64,000 nt of DNA from the NCBI GenBank assembly GCA_947259485.1, contig CAMYLU010000006.1, positions 124,001 to 188,000 of the forward strand. Direction: 5' to 3'. The first letter of the stretch is position 1; the number at the start of each line of letters is the position of its first letter. The translations under genes were made by a program, and so were the position numbers. Below are positions 7,696 to 16,770 of the stretch, piece by piece. Origin of the DNA: an uncultured Gammaproteobacteria bacterium (lineage in GTDB: Bacteria; Pseudomonadota; Gammaproteobacteria; GCA-001735895). Under the pieces are notes generated by a model that was given only the letters and a program-made list of their open reading frames with translations, did not search any database and was not told the DNA's origin.

Positions 7696-10600
7696 CTATT
7701 CGACAAACAATTCGCTTCTTCCGAACACCAGGTCCAACCGTCGGATGCGCCCACTGCGCAGAAAAATCTCCGCGCTCTGTTCCGCGGGCAATGCCAGACC
7801 GGACAGGCTTTGCTGTGTGCCGTCGTCGCGCGTGATGATTACCGATGGCTCGGCAGTATCATCCAGCGTGTAAACCAACGGCACCTGGCACCAGGTAAAT
7901 GCCAGGCCCGCTGCGGGAACGGATAACTCCTGCCATTGGTCGTCCACGTCCAGGTAGCGGAAGTTTCGGGGTTCTGCCACGAACTCGCGTTCGCGTAATA
8001 GTCGTGGCACGAAATTTACTGTGCCGGCGTCAACGCATATGCCCAACTCTCGAAAACGTGTTAACACCTCTTCCTTGACCTGGCCGGTCATGCCGGGCTG
8101 CTGAGCGCCGGCATGACCCGGTGTATGCGAGTAGGGATCTGTCGGGAAAGCACCGAATTCGTCCGGGGTTTTGTTAAAGCCGATGCCTTTACGAACGCGA
8201 TAATAGAGATTGCCGAGTTGCTGAATCACGTCCGCATCTGCATCCTGTTGTAGCGCTGCAAAGAAGTTCTCTTCGACCGCCAGCAGTAGCTTGGACACCA
8301 TGTGCCAGTAGATACAACCCAGCCCCTCGAAGCCGAACATGCCACCGGAGCGGCCGGTAAACGCCTGGTGGTTGAACACCTGCTCGAAAAGCACGTTTAG
8401 CAATTGTCGCGATTGCTCGAACTCGGCTTCATCCTGTTCGCTATATTCTGCGGCAATGGCCTCCAGTTGCAGGTTCAGGTCGCCAACATTGGTGAACCCG
8501 CTGTTGAAGCGATAGCAGCCGTCGGCGTCGCGTTCGATAATGCGTCGGTCACCTCGCTCCAGTTGCAACTTGAGCAGCGGGTTCGCCTCGACTTGTTCGG
8601 CAGGGATGCGGTTCTTATCGAGAAAGCCTGGTAGTTCACGATCTGGATAGAGCATAAAACTGTGCTGATCGGGACGGTACACATCGCTTGCAAACAGGGC
8701 CTCGAGGACCACGATTACGTTTTCAGGTCCTATGGCGCCGGCGCTGAGTGCGGCAACCTGACCTTCCAGCATGGGGTACAGCGTATTAACCTCTGCGCCC
8801 CCGGAGGACAGGGCCAGGAGATTATAGGCATGGTAGAGGCCGTCTTCTCGCTGGTTGGTGGAAATGCAATGGTCGATTGCCGCCTGGGCGTCGTCGAGCA
8901 TGTCGAGAACCTGGCCCAGATCCTGCGACACCGTGCCGGTGAAGGTCCCTTGTTGATACACGGTGTCGCGATAGCGACTTGCCGCCTGGCCAAGGGCTTC
9001 GAGCAATTGAAAGCGGAGCCCGGCGCTGACCGGGCCAGTACCCAGGTCCGGGCGTACCTGTTTCAGCGGCGCCGCCGTTTCGACGAGCCAGCGGCTGACT
9101 TCCGCGGAAATGTTTATCGTGCCGGACTCATGTGCCAGCAATTGCTGCAGGAAAGCGATGTAACGGCGCATGTAATAAAGCGTCACCATGGACAGTCCCT
9201 GTCCGACCAGGGCGTTGTTGGCATCGTTCCATTCGGGGCGCTGGGTATTGAGCCAGATGCCGCCGTCGAGAACCAGGTTTCCCAGTTTGGACAATAACGG
9301 CACCAGCAGTTTTTCCAGCAACGTGACCTGGTATACCTGGCCCTCGCTGTCCTGGAGCAATTTGCCGTCGGCACCGAGGTGCTCAACTCGTTGCTCGATC
9401 TGTTTCGCGAGTGCCTCGTCATAGATCACGGTGCTTTTTGCATCTTCGAGCAGGGCCGCAAACGGTTTGATCTTGTAGGGCACGTTGGCATAGGAGAAAA
9501 CCGGCTCGTGCAGCAGCTCCCCGAGCCTGTCGGGATGGTATTGCCGGGATATTTCCAGCAACTTGAGCAGATAGATAATCTGGTGATCGCCCCAGTAGCC
9601 GATGTAACTCCACGGATCGTCCGGCTCTTCCACTTCCCAGTCGATCCCTTCCTTGGTGATCCGGTAAGGATTGTAGCCATCGAGGGTCGAGGCGTTGATG
9701 AACTTGGAAATAATATTCTCGATGAACTCCGGATAGCTCAGTGCCAGTGCCTCCCAGTTCTGGAATATATCCCGCCAGTTACCCTCGTAGGAAAGCAAAC
9801 GGTTGCCGTAGGCATCCCTCAGCTTGATCGCGAACTGGTTCCAGGGCCGGCTCGGGTCGCCGTGACGACGCCCGAAGGTGATCGGCAGGTATTCGCAGCC
9901 AAGCCGCTCGAGCTGGCGGTCGTCCTGGCCCTTGATGGCCGACAGGAGTCGGGTTAACTCTACCTGCTGCGGTAATGATTCGAGCATTTCCCGGTTGTGC
10001 TGAAAGACGTCGCGGTTGAACATCTTGACGGTATTTGAAAAATCCCGCGAGGACACCTGGTACTGGTTGTCAAACGCACCACCGCGCAGGATATTGAACA
10101 GCACGTTAGCGTAATGGTGAACCGAAACCGTTTCCTCGGCACTGGCCTGGAAGCCATCTCCACGCGCCATGATACGGCCGAGTTCATCCGATCCCTGGTC
10201 AATCGACAGGGCTATCGATGCAGTCACGGCGGCAGGATCTTGTAGCTGTTTGCGCAGGTCGACGGCCTGGGTCTGGCTGCGTTCTAGGTCTGCTACTAGC
10301 TGCCATTCCCGGGTTGCCTCTGGCGTTAACTCGAGCGCGACATTTACCAGGTAGGCTCCGCGGATACCGCGCGTGTGGATTTCCCGGGTCAGCGGTTTGC
10401 CGAGACGGAATTGTTCCAGCTGCTCGGACGAAAGTAACACCCTGGAATCGTCGAAGCCCAGTGCAAATACAGTGGTCGCCTTCAGCGATTCGCACGGCTC
10501 GGCGCGATCGCTGATGCCGGAAAACAACGTGAAGAAGGCGAGCCCCGTGGCTTCATCCAGTTCGCTCCACTTGTAGGCGTCCACCAGGTTGCTTTTGGTG

Positions 10601-11163
10601 GTCTGTGCCAGCAGCGGGGTGCCGGCCGGCAGAATATTCTGCAAACCGTCCACCAGTTCGACCCGAACGCTGCGCCCGGCGAGGTTCGATAGTTTGCATT
10701 GCCGCACAAAACCGTAAGTTTCACTGGTTGCCCAGGTATAGATGAACCCCAACTGTAAGTCGTGGTTGATCTCTTCGAAGCACAGCTTGTTGCCCAGGGT
10801 GTTCTTGTACAGATTACGAGTGGTCTGATAGCGACCGTCATGCTCCAGGTTGAACGGCTCCCATTCGTGACTCTCAGTGTCGACCTCGACGCGTAGCAGT
10901 GTTTTGCTGCCGGTATGCGTGCCGCTTCCATGGATCTTGTCAACGGTGAGGTAGGGGAAGAGCGCGGTTTCTGGCGAAACCCGGCCGGCAGTCAGCCCGC
11001 CGGTCGATGATACGAACAGCCAGTGATCACTATTGGACACCACGCTGATAAAAAACGGTGCCATTTCGTCAACGTTGCGTATCGCGTAATAACGCTCGCC
11101 CGCCATGTTGATAAACTCACCCGATACAGTATGAATATTTTCGATGGCAGAATTCATATTCAA
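7696..11163 (-). CDS. Very large conserved protein, possible carbohydrate-active fold
   Basis: An 1155-residue cytoplasmic protein with no signal peptide. The first 330 residues read like a beta-sandwich (STGGLTAGRVSPE, FEEINHDLQLGF, LVDGLQNILP). Residues about 400-1000 read like an alpha/alpha barrel or toroid with many tryptophan and aspartate-rich loops (YEGNWRDIFQNWE, DDPWSYIGYWGDHQ, FGFEGLGCIYWHM). This beta-sandwich plus toroid order resembles GH94/GH63/GH15-type phosphorylases and glycosidases, but I cannot match specific catalytic residues. It sits alone between aprMBA and a 540-nt spacer. Treat the enzymatic guess as weak; that it is a real gene is certain from its length and codon use. 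Confidence 0.8.
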   Translation of the reverse strand: MNMNSAIENIHTVSGEFINMAGERYYAIRNVDEMAPFFISVVSNSDHWLFVSSTGGLTAGRVSPETALFPYLTVDKIHGSGTHTGSKTLLRVEVDTESHEWEPFNLEHDGRYQTTRNLYKNTLGNKLCFEEINHDLQLGFIYTWATSETYGFVRQCKLSNLAGRSVRVELVDGLQNILPAGTPLLAQTTKSNLVDAYKWSELDEATGLAFFTLFSGISDRAEPCESLKATTVFALGFDDSRVLLSSEQLEQFRLGKPLTREIHTRGIRGAYLVNVALELTPEATREWQLVADLERSQTQAVDLRKQLQDPAAVTASIALSIDQGSDELGRIMARGDGFQASAEETVSVHHYANVLFNILRGGAFDNQYQVSSRDFSNTVKMFNRDVFQHNREMLESLPQQVELTRLLSAIKGQDDRQLERLGCEYLPITFGRRHGDPSRPWNQFAIKLRDAYGNRLLSYEGNWRDIFQNWEALALSYPEFIENIISKFINASTLDGYNPYRITKEGIDWEVEEPDDPWSYIGYWGDHQIIYLLKLLEISRQYHPDRLGELLHEPVFSYANVPYKIKPFAALLEDAKSTVIYDEALAKQIEQRVEHLGADGKLLQDSEGQVYQVTLLEKLLVPLLSKLGNLVLDGGIWLNTQRPEWNDANNALVGQGLSMVTLYYMRRYIAFLQQLLAHESGTINISAEVSRWLVETAAPLKQVRPDLGTGPVSAGLRFQLLEALGQAASRYRDTVYQQGTFTGTVSQDLGQVLDMLDDAQAAIDHCISTNQREDGLYHAYNLLALSSGGAEVNTLYPMLEGQVAALSAGAIGPENVIVVLEALFASDVYRPDQHSFMLYPDRELPGFLDKNRIPAEQVEANPLLKLQLERGDRRIIERDADGCYRFNSGFTNVGDLNLQLEAIAAEYSEQDEAEFEQSRQLLNVLFEQVFNHQAFTGRSGGMFGFEGLGCIYWHMVSKLLLAVEENFFAALQQDADADVIQQLGNLYYRVRKGIGFNKTPDEFGAFPTDPYSHTPGHAGAQQPGMTGQVKEEVLTRFRELGICVDAGTVNFVPRLLREREFVAEPRNFRYLDVDDQWQELSVPAAGLAFTWCQVPLVYTLDDTAEPSVIITRDDGTQQSLSGLALPAEQSAEIFLRSGRIRRLDLVFGRSELFVE

Positions 11164-11702
11164 TTCCGGTTAAAAACCGGTTACACGAATACCAGGGATG
11201 GCGATAACGCCAGTGGGTCTCGACGACCTGGCGAAGCATAAACGCTTGTTTTCATCTTTTGCTCGGTTGTTTCTTAATTTTTGTCACGATCCGGTTTGAT
11301 GCTCTTTGTCATATCGCTCGGACTGCTATATAGCATACACGGCTCGTCACTGCCGTCTACTGTTTTTTACAGGTACTATGGTCACAATATTCCCAGCAAA
11401 CGTTCGTATGCGAGTATGCAATTGATCGGGCCCCCGAGCAGTAATTGTTCTTAAGATGTTTGTCTTGTGAATTAATCAAGTACCCGTTATATCGGCCGAT
11501 GTAAGTATCATGTCGCCATCATTTCAGTGAACCATGATTTGCATTCCAATTTTTCATCGCTCCCCCATTTCACCCGCGATACCGGTTGCAAAGGCATTGC
11601 CAATTGATAGTTATTATTTAATAGCTTTTTCTTTGATTTGTATTAGATAAGGTCTACAGCGCGAATTTGCAGGTCAAATGTTTCGACGGTTATTATAATT
11701 TT
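11164..11702. other. Intergenic spacer, 539 nt
   Basis: Divergent promoter region between the large minus-strand gene and the plus-strand EAL gene. It is A/T-rich toward the right end. I see no convincing short gene, RNA or strong palindrome in it. Confidence 0.4.
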
Positions 11703-13028
11703 ATGGATTCAATCGATTTTCAGACAACATTCGATACCGACGAGTACATTTTCAATGAGGGCGACCCCGGGGACTGCGCTTATATCATTGATTCCGGAAT
11801 GGTCGAAGTAGCGCTCGACAAGGATGGACGCAAACTCGTCGTGGCGACGCTCACCAAGGGAGACATACTCGGTGAGATGGCGATCATCGACCGGCTTCCG
11901 CGCTCGGCCTCGGCACGCGCGGTCGTCCCCACCGAGGTAACGGCGATTCCGCTCGACTACGTCAGTCAGAAAATCGAACAGTCCGATCCCACGGTGCGTA
12001 TGTTCCTGCGACTTGCCATGGCGCGTTACCGCGACCTGAATTCCCGCCTGGGACAGGTTTTCGAAGGTCTTTCCCTGGGCCAGGGCGACGCATCGAGCGA
12101 TGCATGCGAATCTACCATGGAACTGAAAAACGTGGTCTCTCAGTTTGCGGAAATGCAAAAGCGCATTGATTCTGCCGTCACAAAATCTACGCCCACGGAG
12201 GTCGGTTCATTATTCGGTGAAAAAACACTGGAGATTACGAAACTGTTGGTCACCGAGGAAAAGTTGCTCAAAGCAGCCATGACGAAAAAGGAATTCCGCC
12301 TGCATTACCAGCCGATTGTCGATCTGGCGAGCAATCGGGTTGTCGGTTGCGAGGCGCTGGTGCGCTGGAATCATCCATCCGGCGAGCAGTTACTGCCTTC
12401 TCGTTTTATAAACCAGGTTGAAGACAGCGGCTTGATCATAGACCTGGGATACTGGATAGCAGAGGAGGCCTGCAGTTTTCAAAGTCACCTTGTCAATCAC
12501 TTCCAGCATGATCTGTTTGTTGCCATCAACCTGTCCGGCAAGCAATTCGAAGATCAATTCCTGATCCCGAGCCTGGCCGACATCATGGACAGGACGGGCG
12601 CCAGGCGCGAGCAGATCAAATTCGAAATCACCGAGAGCCTGTTGATCGATAATCCGGAACTTGCGACCCAGTCGCTACACCAGTTGAAGGAGACCGGCGC
12701 AAAACTGGCCATCGACGATTTCGGCACCGGCTATTCGAGCTTTAGTTACCTGCACCGTTTCCCCTTCGATACCCTGAAAATAGACCGGGTATTCGTTAGC
12801 GCGATGTCGCGCAGCGAGAAGAGCAATCGCATCGTCAAGTCGCTGGTCAACCTGTCGCACGACCTGGGTATGGACGTGGTCGCCGAGGGTATCGAAACCG
12901 AGCAGGAGGCTGAACTGATGCGTAATTTCAAGGCCGCATTAGGGCAGGGTTTTTATTTTTCCCGACCCATCAATGAGACAGAGTTCGTGAAGCTGCTGCG
13001 ACAGCCGAAAATAGAACTTGCGGGTTAG
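11703..13028 (+). CDS. Cyclic-nucleotide-binding EAL phosphodiesterase
   Basis: A 441-residue signalling protein. Residues about 5-115 form a cNMP-binding (CRP-like) domain with a GDILGEMAIIDRLPRSASA phosphate-binding cassette. A linker of about 75 residues leads to an EAL domain from about 195. The EAL catalytic set is complete by eye: EALVRW, INLSGKQF, FEITES, AIDDFGTGYSS, LKIDRVF and VAEGIET, so c-di-GMP hydrolysis is likely. It would tie cAMP or cGMP levels to c-di-GMP breakdown. ATG 11703 starts just before the domain; an upstream ATG at 11667 adds only 12 unlikely residues. A class III cyclase gene lies 12 kb away in this window, but a link is only a guess. Confidence 0.9.
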   Translation: MDSIDFQTTFDTDEYIFNEGDPGDCAYIIDSGMVEVALDKDGRKLVVATLTKGDILGEMAIIDRLPRSASARAVVPTEVTAIPLDYVSQKIEQSDPTVRMFLRLAMARYRDLNSRLGQVFEGLSLGQGDASSDACESTMELKNVVSQFAEMQKRIDSAVTKSTPTEVGSLFGEKTLEITKLLVTEEKLLKAAMTKKEFRLHYQPIVDLASNRVVGCEALVRWNHPSGEQLLPSRFINQVEDSGLIIDLGYWIAEEACSFQSHLVNHFQHDLFVAINLSGKQFEDQFLIPSLADIMDRTGARREQIKFEITESLLIDNPELATQSLHQLKETGAKLAIDDFGTGYSSFSYLHRFPFDTLKIDRVFVSAMSRSEKSNRIVKSLVNLSHDLGMDVVAEGIETEQEAELMRNFKAALGQGFYFSRPINETEFVKLLRQPKIELAG

Positions 13029-13264
13029 CTGGTATCAGGAGTCGGGCCGCAGGTTCGCGCATACCTGATCGATCGCGACCACTTCGCTGTGGATCGCTAA
13101 CTAAAAAATCTGAATTTCGATAACTGCTTGTTTCGCATGCAGAATTTTTTCGAAGATAGCGTGTTTACGCTGTGGAATCGCAGTCAAAGTGAGAACTAGG
13201 TCTCAATAGAATACCCCGATTTTTGAACTACACTCCAACGACGATGCTGAATTGACGGAACGAT

Positions 13265-13684
13265 ATGCTCGATTACATTGCCCTCGGAATCCTTATTTTT
13301 ATCGCCACAAGCCTGCTATTTGGCGCTGTCGCGATCCTGGGAATTCCCCATAAAATTGCCGTAGACCGCAATCATCCCCACCAGGATGCAATCTATTATG
13401 CTGGATGGGTTAGCCTGTTCACGCTGCACGTGATCTGGCCACTGTTGTGGATTTGGTCCGCGGGTTATCGTGAAGAACCTGGATTGAGGTTCAGTCAGAT
13501 TAACGAAGATACCGCAATCAATGACAAGGAGGTTGCAAAGTCGAGCGACGCAGATTCAGATGCCGGGCAGCCGGATGAGGATATTACCGACTCGGTTACC
13601 TTGCTGCGGCACAGGCTCGAAGCGCTCGACGACAGGATCAAGCGTATAGAAAGGGCAATCCTGGGGGCATCCGAAGCGGCCTAG
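13265..13684 (+). CDS. DUF3302 inner-membrane protein (YiaW-like)
   Basis: A 139-residue protein with two membrane helices (residues 4-28 and about 46-68) and the family segment AGWVSLFTLHVIWPLLWIW, which matches E. coli YiaW closely. The C-terminal 60 residues are a charged coiled coil absent from YiaW. It lies 22 nt upstream of a YiaV-like gene, the same order as yiaW-yiaV in enterobacteria. The pair is thought to be a membrane-fusion type export or envelope system; substrate unknown. Confidence 0.8.
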   Translation: MLDYIALGILIFIATSLLFGAVAILGIPHKIAVDRNHPHQDAIYYAGWVSLFTLHVIWPLLWIWSAGYREEPGLRFSQINEDTAINDKEVAKSSDADSDAGQPDEDITDSVTLLRHRLEALDDRIKRIERAILGASEAA

Positions 13685-13706
13685 TCGCTGAGGTTGAAAC
13701 AGGCTC

Positions 13707-14330
13707 ATGGAATTTTTGCTGATCTCGGGCTACACCGCCATCTGTATTGCGGTTTTTACGATATTGAGAATTCCCCTCAACCGATGGACCGTCCCCACGG
13801 CTTCAGTCGGAGGGTTGGTGCTGACCTTCGCACTGATCCAGTTGTTGAATTACTACCATCCTTACTCGGATACGAGTCGTCCATATGTGGCCAGCGCGCC
13901 GGCCGCACCCGGTATTACCGAGCTGGTGGCAGAAGTGCCGATGACGGTCGAGGAACATAACCTGGTTGCCTGGTTTCACCAGAACAACCTGTTACGTCTC
14001 AATAATGGTAGCTTGGTCGAGGTGACTTTCGATAGTATTCCAGGCCAGGTTTTCTCAGGCAGCGTGCGCATGGTGATGCCGACATCGAATGATGGTCAGG
14101 CCCTGGCCCAGAATAGCATCTTCGATCCGCCCGCTGAAGCCAGCCAGCCTCGTATTCCAGTGCTGATTAATATTACCGATCCCCGTTACTCAGCCTACTC
14201 ATCGCAGGTTCCAGGTGGTTCACCCGCACAGGCCACTATTTACGGCGAAGAGTTCCAACACCTGGCGGTGGTGCGCAAGACCCTGTTGCGTATGTCTGCC
14301 TGGATGAATTACCTGTCCCTGTTCTCCTAG
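13707..14330 (+). CDS. Shortened YiaV-like membrane fusion protein
   Basis: A 207-residue relative of E. coli YiaV (about 378 residues). The N-terminal double membrane segment (VFTILRIPLNRWTVPTAS, LLNYYHPYSD) and the C-terminal beta-barrel part (NNLLRLNNGSLVEVTF, PGQVFSGSV, RKTLLRMSAWMNYL) match YiaV end to end. The central 160-170 residues that hold the lipoyl half-motifs and the alpha-helical hairpin are missing, and the protein passes straight from position about 75 to the barrel. Reading frame is intact, with no sign of a frameshift. It follows the DUF3302 gene by 22 nt. It could be a functional reduced form or a decayed paralogue. Confidence 0.8.
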   Translation: MEFLLISGYTAICIAVFTILRIPLNRWTVPTASVGGLVLTFALIQLLNYYHPYSDTSRPYVASAPAAPGITELVAEVPMTVEEHNLVAWFHQNNLLRLNNGSLVEVTFDSIPGQVFSGSVRMVMPTSNDGQALAQNSIFDPPAEASQPRIPVLINITDPRYSAYSSQVPGGSPAQATIYGEEFQHLAVVRKTLLRMSAWMNYLSLFS

Positions 14331-14400
14331 AGCCGCGTTTAACAATATCAAAAATATCCGGCTGGGGTATTTAGCCGGGAATCATTCCTTCACCTGGATG

Positions 14401-14432
14401 GTCCGGGAATGTCGATGCAGAAGTTCCCGGAC
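14401..14432 (+). terminator. Possible hairpin terminator after yiaV-like gene
   Basis: A 9-bp perfect inverted repeat (GTCCGGGAA and TTCCCGGAC) with a 14-nt loop and only a short T-rich tail. It may stop the DUF3302/yiaV transcript. Confidence 0.4.
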
Positions 14433-14456
14433 TGATTTCTACTGACCGACAATCCT

Positions 14457-14486
14457 TTGACCTGCTCGGGGCAAATTGGCTAGAAT
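14457..14486 (+). promoter_or_regulatory. Sigma-70-type promoter for the HIT gene
   Basis: TTGACC and TAGAAT separated by 18 nt, about 80 nt upstream of the HIT gene start. The leader between them and the gene carries a small CCCGA/TCGGG hairpin followed by a T run (14522-14550), which might attenuate transcription; that part is speculative. Confidence 0.55.
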
Positions 14487-14567
14487 CCGCGCTTTCGCAT
14501 CACGCGGTGTCTGGAGTCTGTCCCGATTCCTGATGTCGGGGCGATTTTTTAACAGGAAGCACGACCT

Positions 14568-15002
14568 ATGCAACGAGCCAACATCCTTAAAGACGAGGTG
14601 GTGACATCGAGTTTTGAACCGGGTTGCCTGTTCTGTGAACTGCCGGCAGATAAATTCGAAGTGCTCGACGAAAACGAGCTGTGTATGACCTTACAGGACA
14701 ATTATCCCGTTTCCGAGGGCCACTGCCTGATTGTCCCGAGGCGACACGTGCGCGACTACTTCGATATGAACCCGGCAGAAATCGATGCCGCCAATCGACT
14801 CATGCATCGCGCACGCGAACGCTTGCAGGCCGATGATCCGAGCATCACCGGATTTAACATCGGCACCAATGCCGGCAAAAGTGCCGGTCAATCGGTGTTC
14901 CATGCGCATATACATTTCATTCCACGACGCGATGGCGACCAGCAGGATCCGCAGGGCGGTGTGCGTAAAATCTTTCCAGACAAGGCGAAATACCGCAGGT
15001 GA
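14568..15002 (+). CDS. HIT-family nucleotide hydrolase
   Basis: A 144-residue histidine-triad protein acting on nucleoside phosphates. The triad HAHIHFI sits near residue 112, and the N-terminal CLFCELP pair may bind zinc as in Hint/DcsP-like members. Two other family blocks, YPVSEGHCLIVPRRH and FNIGTNAGKSAGQSVFH, are present. It is monocistronic behind its own promoter. Exact substrate (AMP conjugates or Ap4A) cannot be told. Confidence 0.9.
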   Translation: MQRANILKDEVVTSSFEPGCLFCELPADKFEVLDENELCMTLQDNYPVSEGHCLIVPRRHVRDYFDMNPAEIDAANRLMHRARERLQADDPSITGFNIGTNAGKSAGQSVFHAHIHFIPRRDGDQQDPQGGVRKIFPDKAKYRR

Positions 15003-15080
15003 ATGCATCCAGGTCGGTGCTATCGCTTGATTACGAACATCCCTTCACGGATTGAAAGAACTATCGAGATGATTCGGTGT

Positions 15081-16535
15081 TCAGGTGCCGCAAAAGGTCT
15101 GCTGTACGATTTGATCGGGCCTTGGTGGGGTTGCGAGATACTCGTCGACAGGGGAATATTCGAAAGGCTTCGACAGCCGCTCGGTCAGTTGATGAAATAG
15201 CGAGAAATCTTTGTCATAGGCCTGCGCAATGGCCGCTTCGACCAGGTGGTTGCGCGGGATCAGTGCCGGGTTAGTGGTCATCATTTGATCATGCCGTTCT
15301 GTGTCACTGATCTGCTCTTGCGTACATCGTTCCTGCCAGCGCGCTAACCAGTCTGTGAATGACCCGGGGAAATCGAACAGGGGCTGAATTATAGATGCGT
15401 TACCGGCCAGTTCACTGAGCCGGCGGAAGGCCAGGGTAAAGTCACAACGGTTGCTTTCGAGTAAATCGAGGAAATCCTGTACCAGGGTTTCATCATCCGG
15501 CTGGGATGTCGCAAACCCAAGCTTGGCGCCCAGCACGGCAAAGTATTCCTGCAGGAACAGGTCTGGAAAAGTGTCCAGCGCCTGCTGTGCAATCTCGCTT
15601 GCACTGTCTTCGTCGGCTGCCAACAGCGGCATCAGCGTCTGCGCCAGGCAAGCCAGGTTCCAGTGGGCAACAGCGGGTTGATTGCGATAAGAGTAGCGCC
15701 CGCCGTGGTCGATGGAACTATAGACGGCGGCGGAATCATAGCTGTCCATGAACGCGCAGGGTCCGTAGTCGATGGTCTCCCCGGACAGCAGCATATTATC
15801 GGTATTCATGACGCCGTGGATAAAGCCCACACCCTGCCAGCGGGCAACCAGCGACGCCTGGCCGCGAATGACCTGTTCCAGCAGGGATAACGCGGGATTC
15901 TCCGAGTCTACTTGATCCGGGTAATGTCGGGCGATGACATGATCGACCAGCAGCTTCAAGCCGTCCATATCGTTTACCGAGGCAAAGAACTGCAGCGTAC
16001 CGATGCGGATATGGCTCCTGGCAACGCGGGCCAGGACGCCACCGTCGAGTTTCTGTTCGCGGTAAACGAATTCACCGGTGGTAACGGCCGCCAGCGTTCG
16101 ACTGGTCGGAATGCCGAGCGCGGCCATCGCTTCGCTGACGATATATTCTCTCAATATCGGGCCCAGCGGTGCCCTGCCATCCCCACCGCGTGAGAAAGGG
16201 GTCAGGCCGGATCCCTTGAGTTGAATATCGTAACGTTCGCCATCCTCGCCGATTACTTCTCCCAGCAATATTGCGCGCCCGTCACCGAGGCGGGGATTCC
16301 AGCTGCCAAACTGGTGTCCCGCGTAAACGGTGGCGATGGGGTCGGCGCCGTCAGGCACCTGGTTACCGGCGATCACCTGAACGCCCGTCTCGGACTCCAG
16401 CCAGGCGGGATCGATTCCGAGGAACCCGGCCAACGACTGGTTAACCCTGACCAGCCCGGGATTGGCGACCGGAACGGGAGCTTGCCGCACGTAAAAGCGT
16501 TGCGGCAACCTGACGAACGAATTGTCGAATTTCAA
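15081..16535 (-). CDS. selO: SelO protein adenylyltransferase (YdiU)
   Basis: A 484-residue pseudokinase-fold enzyme that transfers AMP from ATP to proteins in redox stress. Family blocks are clear: AGHQFGSWNPRLGDGRAILLGE, QLKGSGLTPFSRGGDGRAPLGPILREYI, SRTLAAVTTGE, and GFIHGVMNTDNM plus DYGPCAFMD for the nucleotide and metal site. It ends in FCGT, so the conserved cysteine near the C-terminus (selenocysteine in animals) is kept. The start is a TTG at 16535; no ATG or GTG is suitably placed. It is convergent with the HIT gene and not in a clear operon. Confidence 0.93.
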   Translation of the reverse strand: MKFDNSFVRLPQRFYVRQAPVPVANPGLVRVNQSLAGFLGIDPAWLESETGVQVIAGNQVPDGADPIATVYAGHQFGSWNPRLGDGRAILLGEVIGEDGERYDIQLKGSGLTPFSRGGDGRAPLGPILREYIVSEAMAALGIPTSRTLAAVTTGEFVYREQKLDGGVLARVARSHIRIGTLQFFASVNDMDGLKLLVDHVIARHYPDQVDSENPALSLLEQVIRGQASLVARWQGVGFIHGVMNTDNMLLSGETIDYGPCAFMDSYDSAAVYSSIDHGGRYSYRNQPAVAHWNLACLAQTLMPLLAADEDSASEIAQQALDTFPDLFLQEYFAVLGAKLGFATSQPDDETLVQDFLDLLESNRCDFTLAFRRLSELAGNASIIQPLFDFPGSFTDWLARWQERCTQEQISDTERHDQMMTTNPALIPRNHLVEAAIAQAYDKDFSLFHQLTERLSKPFEYSPVDEYLATPPRPDQIVQQTFCGT

Positions 16536-16770
16536 TGGTATGTCTCGATAGCAACGGTCATACGATCAATAAACCTTTATATGGGGCAGTTTATCGGAAT
16601 AGCCACCCCGGCGTGCAAATCAAATTCATAGCAATCGTTGCCCAGGCACCACGGGTATTGGGATTAGTTCCCTGGTGCCGGCGGCTTTATTCTCAGCAGC
16701 TAATTCCGACTAGTTATATCGAACGATGTCTGCATGGATTTCGATCACTGACCCTGCTTAAGGTCGGTAA

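Noticed and set aside
14522-14550. Hairpin plus T run just before the HIT gene as a full terminator
   Set aside because: The stem is only 5 bp and a good promoter lies just upstream, so at most it is a weak attenuator.
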